The notes under the pieces were generated by a model. It did not search any database and had not been told where the DNA came from. It saw only the letters and a program-made list of their open reading frames with translations. 64,000 nucleotides of DNA from an uncultured Lachnospiraceae bacterium (lineage in GTDB: Bacteria > Bacillota > Clostridia > Lachnospirales > Lachnospiraceae): positions 62,001 to 126,000 of the forward strand of contig CALWOX010000006.1 of NCBI GenBank assembly GCA_944383265.1, given 5' to 3'. Below, one piece after another: positions 34,594 through 44,112 of the stretch; within the stretch, counting starts at the first letter, position 1; the number at the start of each line of letters is the position of its first letter. Made by a program: the position numbers and the translations under genes.

Positions 34594-35622
34594 ATGACAG
34601 ACTTGATTTTGGTTACCTTTGCCGCCGGAGTTTTGGGAATCGGAGCCGGAGGAATACTCGGAGTATTTTTCGGAGGAAAATCCGTAAAGTCCGAGGCCAT
34701 ATTTCTGAGCTTTTCCGCAGGAACGATGTTATCCTTGGTTTGCTTTGAGCTTTTACTTGAGGCAGGAGAGACAGGAGGATTGTGGCCGGCCGCGGCTGCG
34801 ACCCTGGCGGGCGCTTTGTGTGTCACTTGGCTTGACTATATAATAGACAAAAAGACAGAACACAGGAATGATTTCATAACCTGTGAGGACTGTGAGTACG
34901 AGTACGAAAATGATGAGAAACATGAGCACTGCGACCACGGTGAGGGCCACGTCCATGGGACGGGACACCATCACGGTCATATACATGCACATATCCACGG
35001 TGTTCATGGGCATCATGATGAGCATGGCAAAGATCAGGAGCACGAGCATGAACATGAGCATGACTGCAGCCATGATAACATCAATTATGACAGCGGGAAT
35101 CTTGAACACAATGGAGGCCACGGCCATGTTCACCATCACAAAAAGGCCAGCCATCTTCAGCTTTTTGTAGCGGGAATAGTTATGGCCCTTGCCATTGCCA
35201 TACATAATATTCCGGAAGGAATGTCCGTGGGTGCGGTATACGCCGAGGAGGGCGGAAAGATAGGCCCTGCCCTTATAGTACTTATCGTAAGCATAGTCCT
35301 CCACAACATCCCCGAGGGAATGGCGGTGACGGTACCCCTCATAACTTCAGGAATGAACAGGGGAAAGGCTGCGCTTGTGGCAGCCTTGAGCGGAGTACCT
35401 ACTGTGCTGGGAGCAATAGCGGGATATGCTATAGGAGACATGGGGCCTATGGGCCTTACCTTAAGCCTGGGATTTGCGGCAGGTTCACTCCTTTACGTTG
35501 TGTTCGGAGAGGTGCTCCCGCAGTCTATAAACCTCTATTGTTCGAGAAAGACAGCCTTTGCAGCCATAGTGGGAGTTGTTGTGGGAATGCTGATACTCGG
35601 GGGTCACAGCCATGTGCATTAA
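34594..35622 (+). CDS. ZIP-family metal transporter with a very His-rich loop
   Basis: A 342-residue membrane protein of the ZIP (ZupT/GufA) family. Membrane segments IV and V carry the metal site motifs, both reading HNIPEGM. Between segments III and IV lies a long cytoplasmic loop (about residues 105-185) containing about 28 histidines plus many Asp and Glu, far beyond the usual ZIP loop. Family role: uptake of zinc, iron or manganese; the loop would bind metal and could sense or buffer it. An ATAGGAGAATAAT ribosome site precedes the start. Confidence 0.9.
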   Translation: MTDLILVTFAAGVLGIGAGGILGVFFGGKSVKSEAIFLSFSAGTMLSLVCFELLLEAGETGGLWPAAAATLAGALCVTWLDYIIDKKTEHRNDFITCEDCEYEYENDEKHEHCDHGEGHVHGTGHHHGHIHAHIHGVHGHHDEHGKDQEHEHEHEHDCSHDNINYDSGNLEHNGGHGHVHHHKKASHLQLFVAGIVMALAIAIHNIPEGMSVGAVYAEEGGKIGPALIVLIVSIVLHNIPEGMAVTVPLITSGMNRGKAALVAALSGVPTVLGAIAGYAIGDMGPMGLTLSLGFAAGSLLYVVFGEVLPQSINLYCSRKTAFAAIVGVVVGMLILGGHSHVH

Positions 35623-35695
35623 TGTGCATAGCAGGACTTGCGGTTTTTAATGATTTAATGCGGGATTTTAATAAGGAAGGACAGGTAAATATTTT

Positions 35696-37294
35696 ATGGG
35701 AAGGAATAAAAGCAACAGACGAGTCAGGCTCAGGATACTTATGATAGCCGCAGGTGCCGCTGCGGGAGCCATAGCAGGACGCAAGATCGCTAAAAAGCTC
35801 AGGCAGGATGAGGAGAAAAAGATAAATGCCATAGAGGATGCTGTAGTCGCACAGAGAGACTATGGCGACAGGCGGGTATATTTTGTGGGAGGAGGGATAG
35901 CGTCCCTTTCCTGTGCTGCATTTCTTATAAGAGACTGCGGATTTCCCGGAGAAAACATAACTGTGCTTGAGGGAAGAAGCGGAAGGAAAATAAAGGACGA
36001 GATACTGAGCTTTAAACTGTTCCGAAATGCGGCGAAGAGGGTAAGTCTTATTGACAGGGACGGAAAGCTCGAAAATACCGAGCGCACAGGACTTGACAGC
36101 TGTGACAGGATAAAGCTCTTAAGGCTGTCCCTTTCAAAAGAAGCGGGGCTTTACGGAATGACGGTGGAGGATTATTTCGGAAAGGACGGGCATTTCTTTA
36201 ACACCACGATTTGGAGCCTGATGCAGGCTTGCTACGGCATAAAGGAATGCTGCTCTCTTGTTGAATTCAGACGCTTTATAAGGCAAAGGACAGAAGAGAT
36301 TTCCGTTATGGGCCGGAGCTCTGTGAAGACTTCGGCTGAAGAACATTTATGCGAAAATGATTTTGTTTCAGAGGATATTGAAAAATATTTGGAGGATAAG
36401 GGAGTTACTGTTAAAAACGGATGCGAGGTCACGGATATCGACTTTGCCGAAGGGGATGCTGTGACAGCTAAGTGCCTAAAAATAAAGACTGTTGAGGGCG
36501 AAGGCGAGATCAGGCTTAGGGATGAGGATATTTGCATTGTGACAGTGGGCTGTGTCACGGATTGTACAGCGCTCGGTGATACGGACACCCCTGTGGGAGC
36601 GGATCTCGGACATTCTATGTCCTTTGAGCTTTGGAAGCGCATTGCCGATAAGCTCCCGGGAAGATTCGGAAATCCCGAGCCCTTCTTTGAGCGGATTTCG
36701 GATACGTCAGTTGAGGGCTTTACCGCTCGGCTAAAGGGCGACTCCGCTTTAAAAGAGATAATAAATACTGACCTTGTAATGCTTAAGGATTCAAACTGGG
36801 GGCTTGTTTCCTTTGTGCCGGATAAAGATTTAAGGAAAGACCTGTCGGAGGACGAAATCGTAATTTCAGGCTACGGCCTCTATCCCGAGCAAATCGGAGA
36901 CTATGTGAAGAAGCCCATGAAGGAGTGTACAGGAAGGGAGATAATTTTTGAGTATCTTCATCAGCTTAAGCTTGATGAAGAGCGTATATCGGAGCTTATG
37001 GATGCGGTAACAGATGTCATCCCTGAATATATTCCGTATGCCTGTGGGGCGAGGGAGCCGAGGAGAGCGGATGACAGGCCCTTGATAATTCCTGCGGGTT
37101 CGGAGAATTTTGCTGCCATAGGGCAGTTTGTAGAGATGCCTGAGGATGCCACGGCTTTTGAGGAATACTCGGTAAGATCCGCAAGGACAGCTGCATATAA
37201 GGTTATGAATATACAGAGGCCCATAGCCCCTGTGACAAAAAATTCCGGAAGGGCAGGTACGCTTTTAAGAGCCCTTTTCCGCTTCATGAGATAA
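35696..37294 (+). CDS. Oleate-hydratase-like flavoprotein with a membrane-like N-terminus
   Basis: A 532-residue member of the oleate hydratase (MCRA) family. A hydrophobic N-terminal stretch (about 13-28) is followed by a Rossmann FAD site (YFVGGGIASLSCAAFLIRD) and a late family segment (DDRPLIIPAGSENFAAIGQFVEMPEDATAFEEYSVR). Family enzymes hydrate oleic acid to 10-hydroxystearate using FAD as a structural cofactor. In this protein the region that should carry the RGGREM catalytic loop is collapsed (VLEGRSGRKIKDEILSF), and the W-H motif of the second region reads C-C. Activity is therefore doubtful; it may bind fatty acids or have a new reaction. Confidence 0.75.
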   Translation: MGRNKSNRRVRLRILMIAAGAAAGAIAGRKIAKKLRQDEEKKINAIEDAVVAQRDYGDRRVYFVGGGIASLSCAAFLIRDCGFPGENITVLEGRSGRKIKDEILSFKLFRNAAKRVSLIDRDGKLENTERTGLDSCDRIKLLRLSLSKEAGLYGMTVEDYFGKDGHFFNTTIWSLMQACYGIKECCSLVEFRRFIRQRTEEISVMGRSSVKTSAEEHLCENDFVSEDIEKYLEDKGVTVKNGCEVTDIDFAEGDAVTAKCLKIKTVEGEGEIRLRDEDICIVTVGCVTDCTALGDTDTPVGADLGHSMSFELWKRIADKLPGRFGNPEPFFERISDTSVEGFTARLKGDSALKEIINTDLVMLKDSNWGLVSFVPDKDLRKDLSEDEIVISGYGLYPEQIGDYVKKPMKECTGREIIFEYLHQLKLDEERISELMDAVTDVIPEYIPYACGAREPRRADDRPLIIPAGSENFAAIGQFVEMPEDATAFEEYSVRSARTAAYKVMNIQRPIAPVTKNSGRAGTLLRALFRFMR

Positions 37295-37325
37295 AACGGA
37301 AAATAAAACTTGAGGAGAACATTCA

Positions 37326-38819
37326 GTGAGAGGTGCGGGAGTTTTGCTTCCTGTTTTCAGCCTTCCGGGAAAATATGGAATAGGAAGGCTCGGAAAGGAT
37401 GCATTTTGGTTTACAGACAGGTTAAAGGAGGCGGGGCAGAGCTATTGGCAGATATTGCCCACAGGTCCGACGGGCTACGGGGATTCGCCATATCAGCCCT
37501 TCTCAACCTTTGCGGGAAATCCTTATTTTATTGATATAGAGGGCTTTCCCGACTATGTGCTTAAAAGCGAAAGGCTTATGGAAGAGGAGAAGGCTTTTCG
37601 TGAGGATGCGAGATACGTAAATTATGAAAAGCTTTATGAGAGAAACAGGGCTGTACTTTATGAAGCGTATCAGGTGGAAAATTATTGTGGAATAGAGAAA
37701 AACTATCCTGATTTTTCGGAGTTTTGTGAAAAAAACAGCTTTTGGCTTAAGGACTATGCTATGTATATGTCCATTAAGGAAGAAAATGGCGGACTTCCCT
37801 GGTACGATTGGGAGGATGAGCTGAAGCTCAGAGAAAAATCAGCCCTTGAAGCGGCGGAAAGAAGGCTCGGAGACAGCATAAGATTTTACTTTTGGCAGCA
37901 GTATCATTTCATGAAGCAGTGGAAAAAGCTGAAGGAATATGCCAACGAAAACGGTATAAGCATTATAGGCGATATCCCCATATATGTGTCGGCGGATTGT
38001 GCGGATGCCTGGGCTAATCCGAAGCTTTATCAATTTGATGAAAGGTGCAGACCGAAGTCGGTGGCGGGAGTTCCGCCTGACGCCTTTTCGGAGACGGGAC
38101 AGCTTTGGGGAAATCCCGTCTATGACTGGAATTACCATAAGCAGACGGATTACAAGTGGTGGACTTTAAGGATAGAGCATGCCTTCAGCATGTACGATGT
38201 CTTGAGGATAGACCATTTCAGAGGCTTTGACGAATATTACTGCGTTCCCTTCGGAGATAAGGACGCCAAAAACGGGCACTGGGAAAAGGGCCCCGGGCTT
38301 GAGTTTTTCAAGAGGATAAAGGAAAAGCTCGGAGAAAAGCCCATAATCGCGGAGGATCTGGGGCTTCTCACGGACAGCGTGAGAAAGCTTGTAAAGGACA
38401 CGGGCTTCCCCGGAATGAAGGTACTGGAATTTGCGTTCTCAACTTCCGAAAGAAGCGATTATCTTCCCTATAAATGGGATAAAAACTGTGTAGCCTATAC
38501 AGGCACTCATGACAATGAGACTCTGTATACCTGGTTTGACGAGCTCAGCGAGGATGAGCTTTCCTTTGTCACAGATTATCTCGACCTTTCGGGAAGAGAG
38601 AGGATAGAGTATAATGATGCTATGATAAGGCTCCTTCTCGGAAGTGTGGCCGACACCGCCATTATACCGATGCAGGATTGGCTTGGACTTGACTGTAATT
38701 CAAGGATAAATACTCCGTCCACCCTCGGGCTCAACTGGAAGTGGAGGCTTAAAAAAGAGGATTTTTCCGAGAAGCAGGCTGAAAAAATGAGAAAGCTCAC
38801 AGAGCTTTATGAGAGGTAG
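37326..38819 (+). CDS. malQ: 4-alpha-glucanotransferase (amylomaltase)
   Basis: A 497-residue GH77 enzyme starting at GTG 37326, with GAGGAGA 7 bases upstream. Characteristic sequences are LPVFSLPGKYGIG, WQILPTGPTGYGDSPYQPFS, the nucleophile region DVLRIDHFRGFDEYY, PIIAEDLGLLT (acid/base Glu) and YTGTHDNET. It transfers alpha-1,4-glucan segments between chains and is needed for maltodextrin and glycogen turnover in the cytoplasm. It opens an operon of four genes ending with glgB. Confidence 0.93.
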   Translation: MRGAGVLLPVFSLPGKYGIGRLGKDAFWFTDRLKEAGQSYWQILPTGPTGYGDSPYQPFSTFAGNPYFIDIEGFPDYVLKSERLMEEEKAFREDARYVNYEKLYERNRAVLYEAYQVENYCGIEKNYPDFSEFCEKNSFWLKDYAMYMSIKEENGGLPWYDWEDELKLREKSALEAAERRLGDSIRFYFWQQYHFMKQWKKLKEYANENGISIIGDIPIYVSADCADAWANPKLYQFDERCRPKSVAGVPPDAFSETGQLWGNPVYDWNYHKQTDYKWWTLRIEHAFSMYDVLRIDHFRGFDEYYCVPFGDKDAKNGHWEKGPGLEFFKRIKEKLGEKPIIAEDLGLLTDSVRKLVKDTGFPGMKVLEFAFSTSERSDYLPYKWDKNCVAYTGTHDNETLYTWFDELSEDELSFVTDYLDLSGRERIEYNDAMIRLLLGSVADTAIIPMQDWLGLDCNSRINTPSTLGLNWKWRLKKEDFSEKQAEKMRKLTELYER

Positions 38820-38821
38820 AT

Positions 38822-39577
38822 ATGAAAAAATTTGTGTCATGGAATGTGAACGGGCTCAGAGCCATTATGGGCAAGGGCTTTATGGATATTTTCAACGAGA
38901 TAAACGCTGACGCATTCTGTCTTCAGGAGACAAAGCTTCAGGAAGGCCAGATAGAGATGGATATCCCGGGGTATTATGAGTACTGGGATTATGCTGAGAA
39001 GAAGGGATATTCGGGCACGGCGATCTTTGTTAAGGAGAAGCCTCTTTCAGTGCGCTATGGAATAGGCGTTGACGAGCACGACAAGGAGGGAAGGAGCATA
39101 TGCCTTGAATATGAGGACTATTATCTCCTTACGGTGTATGTGCCGAACTCACAAAATGAGCTTCAAAGGCTTGACTACAGAATGACCTGGGAGGATTCCT
39201 GGAGGGAATATGTCTGCGGGCTTGACAAGAAAAAGCCGGTTATATACTGCGGAGACCTCAATGTGGCTCATGAGACCATAGACTTAAAGAATCCTCAGAC
39301 AAACCATCACAATGCGGGCTTTACGGATGAGGAGAGAGCGAAGTTTTCAGAGCTTTTGGACAGCGGCTTTGTGGATTCCTTCAGATATCTCTATCCCGAC
39401 AGGGAGGAGTATTCGTGGTGGTCCTACAGGATGAAGGCCAGAGAGAGAAATGTGGGGTGGAGAATCGATTATTTTGTGGTCTCCGAAAAAATAAAGGATA
39501 AGATAAAGGGAGCAGGGATCCTTACAGACAGATTCGGATCGGATCACGCTCCTGTGGAGCTTTTGATAGATCTCTAA
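38822..39577 (+). CDS. xth: Exodeoxyribonuclease III / AP endonuclease
   Basis: A 251-residue member of the exonuclease III family: FVSWNVNGLRA, CLQETKLQ, YCGDLNVAHETIDLKNP and the C-terminal GSDHAPVEL contain the metal and catalytic residues. It cleaves abasic sites and degrades 3' ends in base excision repair. It lies 2 bases after malQ and 22 before the GH13 gene, an odd place for a DNA-repair gene; cotranscription with glycogen enzymes is probably chance. Confidence 0.95.
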   Translation: MKKFVSWNVNGLRAIMGKGFMDIFNEINADAFCLQETKLQEGQIEMDIPGYYEYWDYAEKKGYSGTAIFVKEKPLSVRYGIGVDEHDKEGRSICLEYEDYYLLTVYVPNSQNELQRLDYRMTWEDSWREYVCGLDKKKPVIYCGDLNVAHETIDLKNPQTNHHNAGFTDEERAKFSELLDSGFVDSFRYLYPDREEYSWWSYRMKARERNVGWRIDYFVVSEKIKDKIKGAGILTDRFGSDHAPVELLIDL

Positions 39578-39599
39578 AATATGGGGAGGGGGAAAATAT

Positions 39600-41501
39600 A
39601 TGAAGTACAGAAGGTATAGGTCCGAGGGAACTGCCCCCGATATTTTCGGGGTAAAAGCCTTTAAGGAAGGTGATGAGGTAAGGCTTTGCTTTACTGTGGA
39701 CAGAGACTGTGAGAGCCTGTCGCTGAGGCTTTGGACCAAAAAGAACGGGGCTTACACAGATATCCCTTTTTCTCCTGAGGAAAGGACGGGGGATGTGTGG
39801 AGGCTTTGTATCGGACTTAAGTCTCCTGCGGAAAACATTTACTATAACTACGTGGCTGACGGCGCAGAGTTTACAGACATATATGCGAGATATACGGATA
39901 TTCCCGAGAAGTGGGGGCAGATCCCCTCTGAAAGGCTGGTGAGGGGAATCATAAAAATAAGCGATGAGCTTTGTGAAAACGAGCCTGTAAAGACAGCTTC
40001 GCCAAAACTTGAGTACAGAGACATGACAGTTTACAGGCTCCATGTAAGAGGCTTCACGGAGCATCGCTCCTCGGGTCTCCAGGCAGAGGACAGAGGCCGC
40101 TTTTCGGGAATAGAAAAGAATATAGCTTACCTGAAGGAGCTGGGCGTAAACACTATTGAATTAATGCCTTTTTATGAGTTCAATGAGAGCTTTAAAAAGG
40201 GAAGATTTGAGGAGATACCAAAGGAAAAAACTGCGGTTTTGCCGGCACCTGAAAATGACAGGGTAAATTACTGGGGCTTTACAGGCGATGCTCTGAGATT
40301 TTCTGTGAAGAATGCCTTCGGAGGCGTGGAAGGCCTCAGGTCTCTTGTAAATACTCTTCACAAAAACGGCATGGAGCTGATATGCGACATATATTTTTCG
40401 GGCAATGAGGACACTTTCTATGTACTTTCTGTCCTCAGATATTATGCTATGAACATAGGCGTTGACGGCTTTCATATCATCGGATATGCGCCGTTAAAAG
40501 AAATATGTGCCGATCCCTTTATTAAGGATGTAAAGCTTTGGGCGGACAGCTTTCCTGCGGGTACAGGCAGAAACAGCCTTGCGGCCTGCTGCAATGACGG
40601 CTTTTCCATAGATATAAGAAGATTTCTGAAAGGCGACGAGGGAATGCTTCCCGCCTTTATCGAAAGGACAAAGGAGGGCTCTGTGCCGCCTTACTCCATA
40701 AATTATGTTTCCAATGTAAACGGCTTCAATCTGCGGGATATGGTTAGCTATGACAGAAAGCATAATGAGGCAAACGGAGAGAACGGGACAGACGGAAGCG
40801 ACAGCAATTATTCCTGGAACTGCGGAGTAGAGGGGGAGACCGGCAGAAGGAAGATAAAGGATTTGAGGCTAAGACAGATGAAGAACGCTCTTACCATGCT
40901 TTTCATCTCTCAGGGTACGCCGCTCATACTCTCAGGGGATGAGATGGGACACACGAAGGGAGGAAACAATAATTCCTATTGTCAGGACAATGCGACCGAG
41001 TGGATAAATTGGGCGGATCTTAAGAAAAACTCTGATATATTTGAGTTTGTTAAAAATATGGTAGCCTTCAGAAAGTCCCACAGGATATTTTCCACAGGAA
41101 AAGTCATTACAAATACCGACAGTAAAAGGACAGGACTCCCTGATCTCTCATACCACGGAGAGAGCGCATGGAGGGCGGAGCTTGAGCCCTTCAGGAGGAA
41201 TATCGGACTCCTTTTTAACGGCGAGTATGCCGAAAATGAAGAGGGAAAACCTGATGATCTGATATATGTAGCCGTAAACATGCACTGGGAGGATCACAGC
41301 TTCAGCCTGCCTGAGCCCATGTATGGCTTGAGAATTTCGTCAAAAGATACAAAAAATAATGCAAAACCGATAAAAAAATGGTATAAAATAATTGATACCT
41401 CTCTGAATGACTCCTTTATAGAGCCTGAGCTCTGCGAGAATGGAGAGGCTATGATAAAGGAAAGAAGTATCTCGGTATTTATAGCAAAACAGGGGGCTTA
41501 G
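39600..41501 (+). CDS. Isoamylase-like GH13 pseudoenzyme (altered catalytic residues)
   Basis: A 633-residue protein with an N-terminal CBM48-like region (about 20-120), then a GlgX/isoamylase-type GH13 barrel and a C-terminal beta domain. Structural motifs typical of isoamylases are kept (KHNEANGE, SWNCGVEGETG, LILSGDEMG, NNNSYCQDN). The catalytic triad is not: the nucleophile Asp of GFRFD is Ile294 (GFHII), the acid/base Glu of IAEPW is Asp316 (WADSF), and the stabilising Asp of AHDG is Asn374 (NVNG). Region I loses its Asn and His too (DIYFSGN). The full-length frame suggests a selected non-enzymatic role, perhaps glucan binding or regulation, 3 bases before glgB. Confidence 0.85.
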   Translation: MKYRRYRSEGTAPDIFGVKAFKEGDEVRLCFTVDRDCESLSLRLWTKKNGAYTDIPFSPEERTGDVWRLCIGLKSPAENIYYNYVADGAEFTDIYARYTDIPEKWGQIPSERLVRGIIKISDELCENEPVKTASPKLEYRDMTVYRLHVRGFTEHRSSGLQAEDRGRFSGIEKNIAYLKELGVNTIELMPFYEFNESFKKGRFEEIPKEKTAVLPAPENDRVNYWGFTGDALRFSVKNAFGGVEGLRSLVNTLHKNGMELICDIYFSGNEDTFYVLSVLRYYAMNIGVDGFHIIGYAPLKEICADPFIKDVKLWADSFPAGTGRNSLAACCNDGFSIDIRRFLKGDEGMLPAFIERTKEGSVPPYSINYVSNVNGFNLRDMVSYDRKHNEANGENGTDGSDSNYSWNCGVEGETGRRKIKDLRLRQMKNALTMLFISQGTPLILSGDEMGHTKGGNNNSYCQDNATEWINWADLKKNSDIFEFVKNMVAFRKSHRIFSTGKVITNTDSKRTGLPDLSYHGESAWRAELEPFRRNIGLLFNGEYAENEEGKPDDLIYVAVNMHWEDHSFSLPEPMYGLRISSKDTKNNAKPIKKWYKIIDTSLNDSFIEPELCENGEAMIKERSISVFIAKQGA

Positions 41502-41504
41502 CTT

Positions 41505-43931
41505 ATGGATAAAAAACTATTTGATATAATAAATTGGGCGGATGTGGAAGAAATAACCTATTCCGAATCCTCAGATCCCAAAAGGATACTCGGAGCTCAT
41601 GAGACCGAGGAGGGACTTTTGATCCAGGCATACGTTCCTCATGCAAAGAGTATAAAGGCTGTGCTTGAGGACGGAAAGGAATATGAGCTTTGTGAGGCCG
41701 ACAAAGGATTTTATGTTTGCTTTATCGAAGGACAAAAGCTCTGCGACTACAAATTCAAATTGAAATATGACAATGATTTTGAGGAGATAAAGGAGGACAT
41801 ATATAATCCTAAGTTCAAGGAGAGCTTTGACGAGGAGGATATAAAGAAATTCAAGGCAGGGATCCTTTATGATGCCTATGAAAAGCTGGGAGCACACCCC
41901 TGTGAGAAGGCGGGAGTTTCAGGCGTGAGATTTGCAGTGTGGGCTCCCAATGCCTTGAGAGTCAGCGTTGTGGGAGACTTCAATATGTGGGACGGAAGGC
42001 TCTATGAGATGGAGAGGCTTTCGGACAGCGGAGTTTTTGAGATATTTATCCCCGAGCTTAAGGTCGGAGATCTGTATAAATACGAGGTGAAATTCGGAAA
42101 CAGAGATGTAGGCTTGAGAGCTGATCCCTACGGCTTTTACTCAGAACTGAGGCCTGCCACGGCATCGATCGTATGGGACCAGGACAGCTACAGCTGGCAG
42201 GATGAGGACTGGAAGGAAAAAAGAAGCAAGGTAAATTCAAAGGATTCAGCCATAAATATATACGAGGTACATCTCGGCTCATGGAAAAGAAGGCCTTTAG
42301 CCATAGATGAGAACGGAGAAGAGATAAACGGCTCAGGCTTTTTCAATTACAGAGAGACTGCGGTGGAGCTTGCCGCTTATGTAAAGGAAATGGGTTATAC
42401 ACATATCGAGCTCATGCCTGTAATGGAGCATCCCTTTGACGGATCATGGGGATATCAGGTAACCGGCTATTATGCCCCTACCTCAAGATACGGAGATCCC
42501 GATGATTTCAAGTTTTTCGTGGACTACATGCACAAAGAGGGCATAGCCGTCATCGTGGACTGGGTTCCCGCCCATTTCCCGAGAGATACCTTTGCTCTTG
42601 CAGAGTTTGACGGCACCCATCTTTATGACCATCCGGACCCCAGACTCGGAGCGCACCCTCATTGGGGCACCCTCATATTTAATTATGGCAGGGCTGAAGT
42701 CAGCAATTTCCTCATAGCAAATGCTATGTTCTGGGCTGAAAAGTACCATATCGATGGAATCAGGATGGACGCGGTGGCATCCATGCTTTATCTGGATTAT
42801 GGAAGGAACAACGGAGAGTGGCTGCCAAACATCTATGGCGGAAATGAAAATCTTGTGGCGGTGGAGTTCCTTAAGCACCTCAATTCCATGATGCATAAGC
42901 TCTATCCTGATGTGATAATGATCGCGGAGGAGTCTACCGCATGGCCTATGATAACAGGAAAGGTAGAGGACGGCGGTCTGGGCTTTGACTATAAGTGGAA
43001 CATGGGATTTATGAATGATTTCCTCAGATATATGTCCACTGACCCTTATTTCAGGAAGGACAATTACGGGGCGCTTACCTTCCCCATGTTCTACAATTAC
43101 AGCGAGAATTTTATACTTGTATTCTCTCATGACGAAGTGGTTCACGGAAAGGCCTCCCTCTTGGGAAAGATGGCCGCCGCAGATATGCACGAGAAGGCGA
43201 GACAGCTGAGAGCGGCCTACGGATTCTTTATGACTCACCCCGACAAAAAGCTTCTCTTTATGGGACAGGAGTTTGCCCAAAACGATGAGTGGAGCGAGGA
43301 GAGATCCCTTGAGTGGGAGCTTTTGCAGTATCCTATACATAAAAATATGCAGAGCTATATGAAGGAGCTGAATGCTCTCTACCTTGAGCATCCCGCACTC
43401 TACAAATACGACTATGATCAGAAGGGCTTCGAGTGGATAAACTGCTCCTACCATGAGCTCAGCATTGCAATATTTTTGAGAAAGACGGAAAACCCCGAGG
43501 AGACGCTGCTTGTGGTGAGCAACTTTGACACTATGGCCCACAAGGACTTTAAGATAGGCGTTCCGTTTAAGGGAAATTATAAGGAGATATTCAACTCTGA
43601 CAGCGTAAAATTCGGAGGAAACGGTGAGGGCAACCCCAGAGCAAAGCGCTCAAGAAAAGCGGACTGTGACGGCAGAGAGAATTCAATAAAGATAAATATC
43701 CCTCCCATGAGTGTCCTTGTATTTTCATGTACTCCCACAAAGGAGGAAGAGGAGAAAAAGCCTGAAAAGGGAAAGAGTAATACAAAGAAAACCGTGAAAA
43801 AGACTTCGGCAAAGGTAAAGGAGTCGAAGAAAGACGCTGATGAAAAGACTGCCCGAGGCACGTCAAAGAAAGCTAAGGCTTTGTTGAAGGCTGTAAAGGA
43901 CACTGCAACAAAGATAATTGAGAATAAATAA
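41505..43931 (+). CDS. glgB: 1,4-alpha-glucan branching enzyme with a lysine-rich C-terminal tail
   Basis: An 808-residue GH13 branching enzyme with two N-terminal CBM48-type modules, a catalytic barrel with intact residues (nucleophile Asp in DGIRMDAVAS, acid/base Glu in IAEESTAW, Asp in FSHDEVVHGK) and a C-terminal beta domain. It introduces alpha-1,6 branches into glycogen. The last 64 residues (about 745-808) form a low-complexity tail with 21 lysines plus many Ala, Thr and Ser, beyond the point where the enzyme normally ends. The preceding pseudo-isoamylase gene is 3 bases away. The rest of the glycogen pathway is not in this window. Confidence 0.93.
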   Translation: MDKKLFDIINWADVEEITYSESSDPKRILGAHETEEGLLIQAYVPHAKSIKAVLEDGKEYELCEADKGFYVCFIEGQKLCDYKFKLKYDNDFEEIKEDIYNPKFKESFDEEDIKKFKAGILYDAYEKLGAHPCEKAGVSGVRFAVWAPNALRVSVVGDFNMWDGRLYEMERLSDSGVFEIFIPELKVGDLYKYEVKFGNRDVGLRADPYGFYSELRPATASIVWDQDSYSWQDEDWKEKRSKVNSKDSAINIYEVHLGSWKRRPLAIDENGEEINGSGFFNYRETAVELAAYVKEMGYTHIELMPVMEHPFDGSWGYQVTGYYAPTSRYGDPDDFKFFVDYMHKEGIAVIVDWVPAHFPRDTFALAEFDGTHLYDHPDPRLGAHPHWGTLIFNYGRAEVSNFLIANAMFWAEKYHIDGIRMDAVASMLYLDYGRNNGEWLPNIYGGNENLVAVEFLKHLNSMMHKLYPDVIMIAEESTAWPMITGKVEDGGLGFDYKWNMGFMNDFLRYMSTDPYFRKDNYGALTFPMFYNYSENFILVFSHDEVVHGKASLLGKMAAADMHEKARQLRAAYGFFMTHPDKKLLFMGQEFAQNDEWSEERSLEWELLQYPIHKNMQSYMKELNALYLEHPALYKYDYDQKGFEWINCSYHELSIAIFLRKTENPEETLLVVSNFDTMAHKDFKIGVPFKGNYKEIFNSDSVKFGGNGEGNPRAKRSRKADCDGRENSIKINIPPMSVLVFSCTPTKEEEEKKPEKGKSNTKKTVKKTSAKVKESKKDADEKTARGTSKKAKALLKAVKDTATKIIENK

Positions 43932-43940
43932 TAAAAACAG

Positions 43941-43990
43941 AGCATCGCAAAGTCATTCAAATATCGTGGACAGAGCGATGTTCTTTTTTG
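43941..43990 (+). terminator. Terminator after glgB
   Basis: CATCGC pairs with GCGATG over a 26-base loop and is followed by six T; the long loop makes it only moderately convincing. Confidence 0.6.
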
Positions 43991-44112
43991 TACTTTGAGG
44001 CCAAACACTATGCAGCCGGTTAATTGTTTTTGCGTGCCGATATGGGTACAATGTTTTTAAGGCAACATAGCATTTGTAAAAATTATCATTGGTTGAAGGA
44101 GAAAGGTAAGCT

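Noticed and set aside
42483-43541. Long minus-strand open frame (352 codons) opposite glgB
   Set aside because: It is a mirror of the intact branching enzyme gene, has no ribosome site, and its translation shows no domain pattern; long antisense frames arise from the codon bias here.
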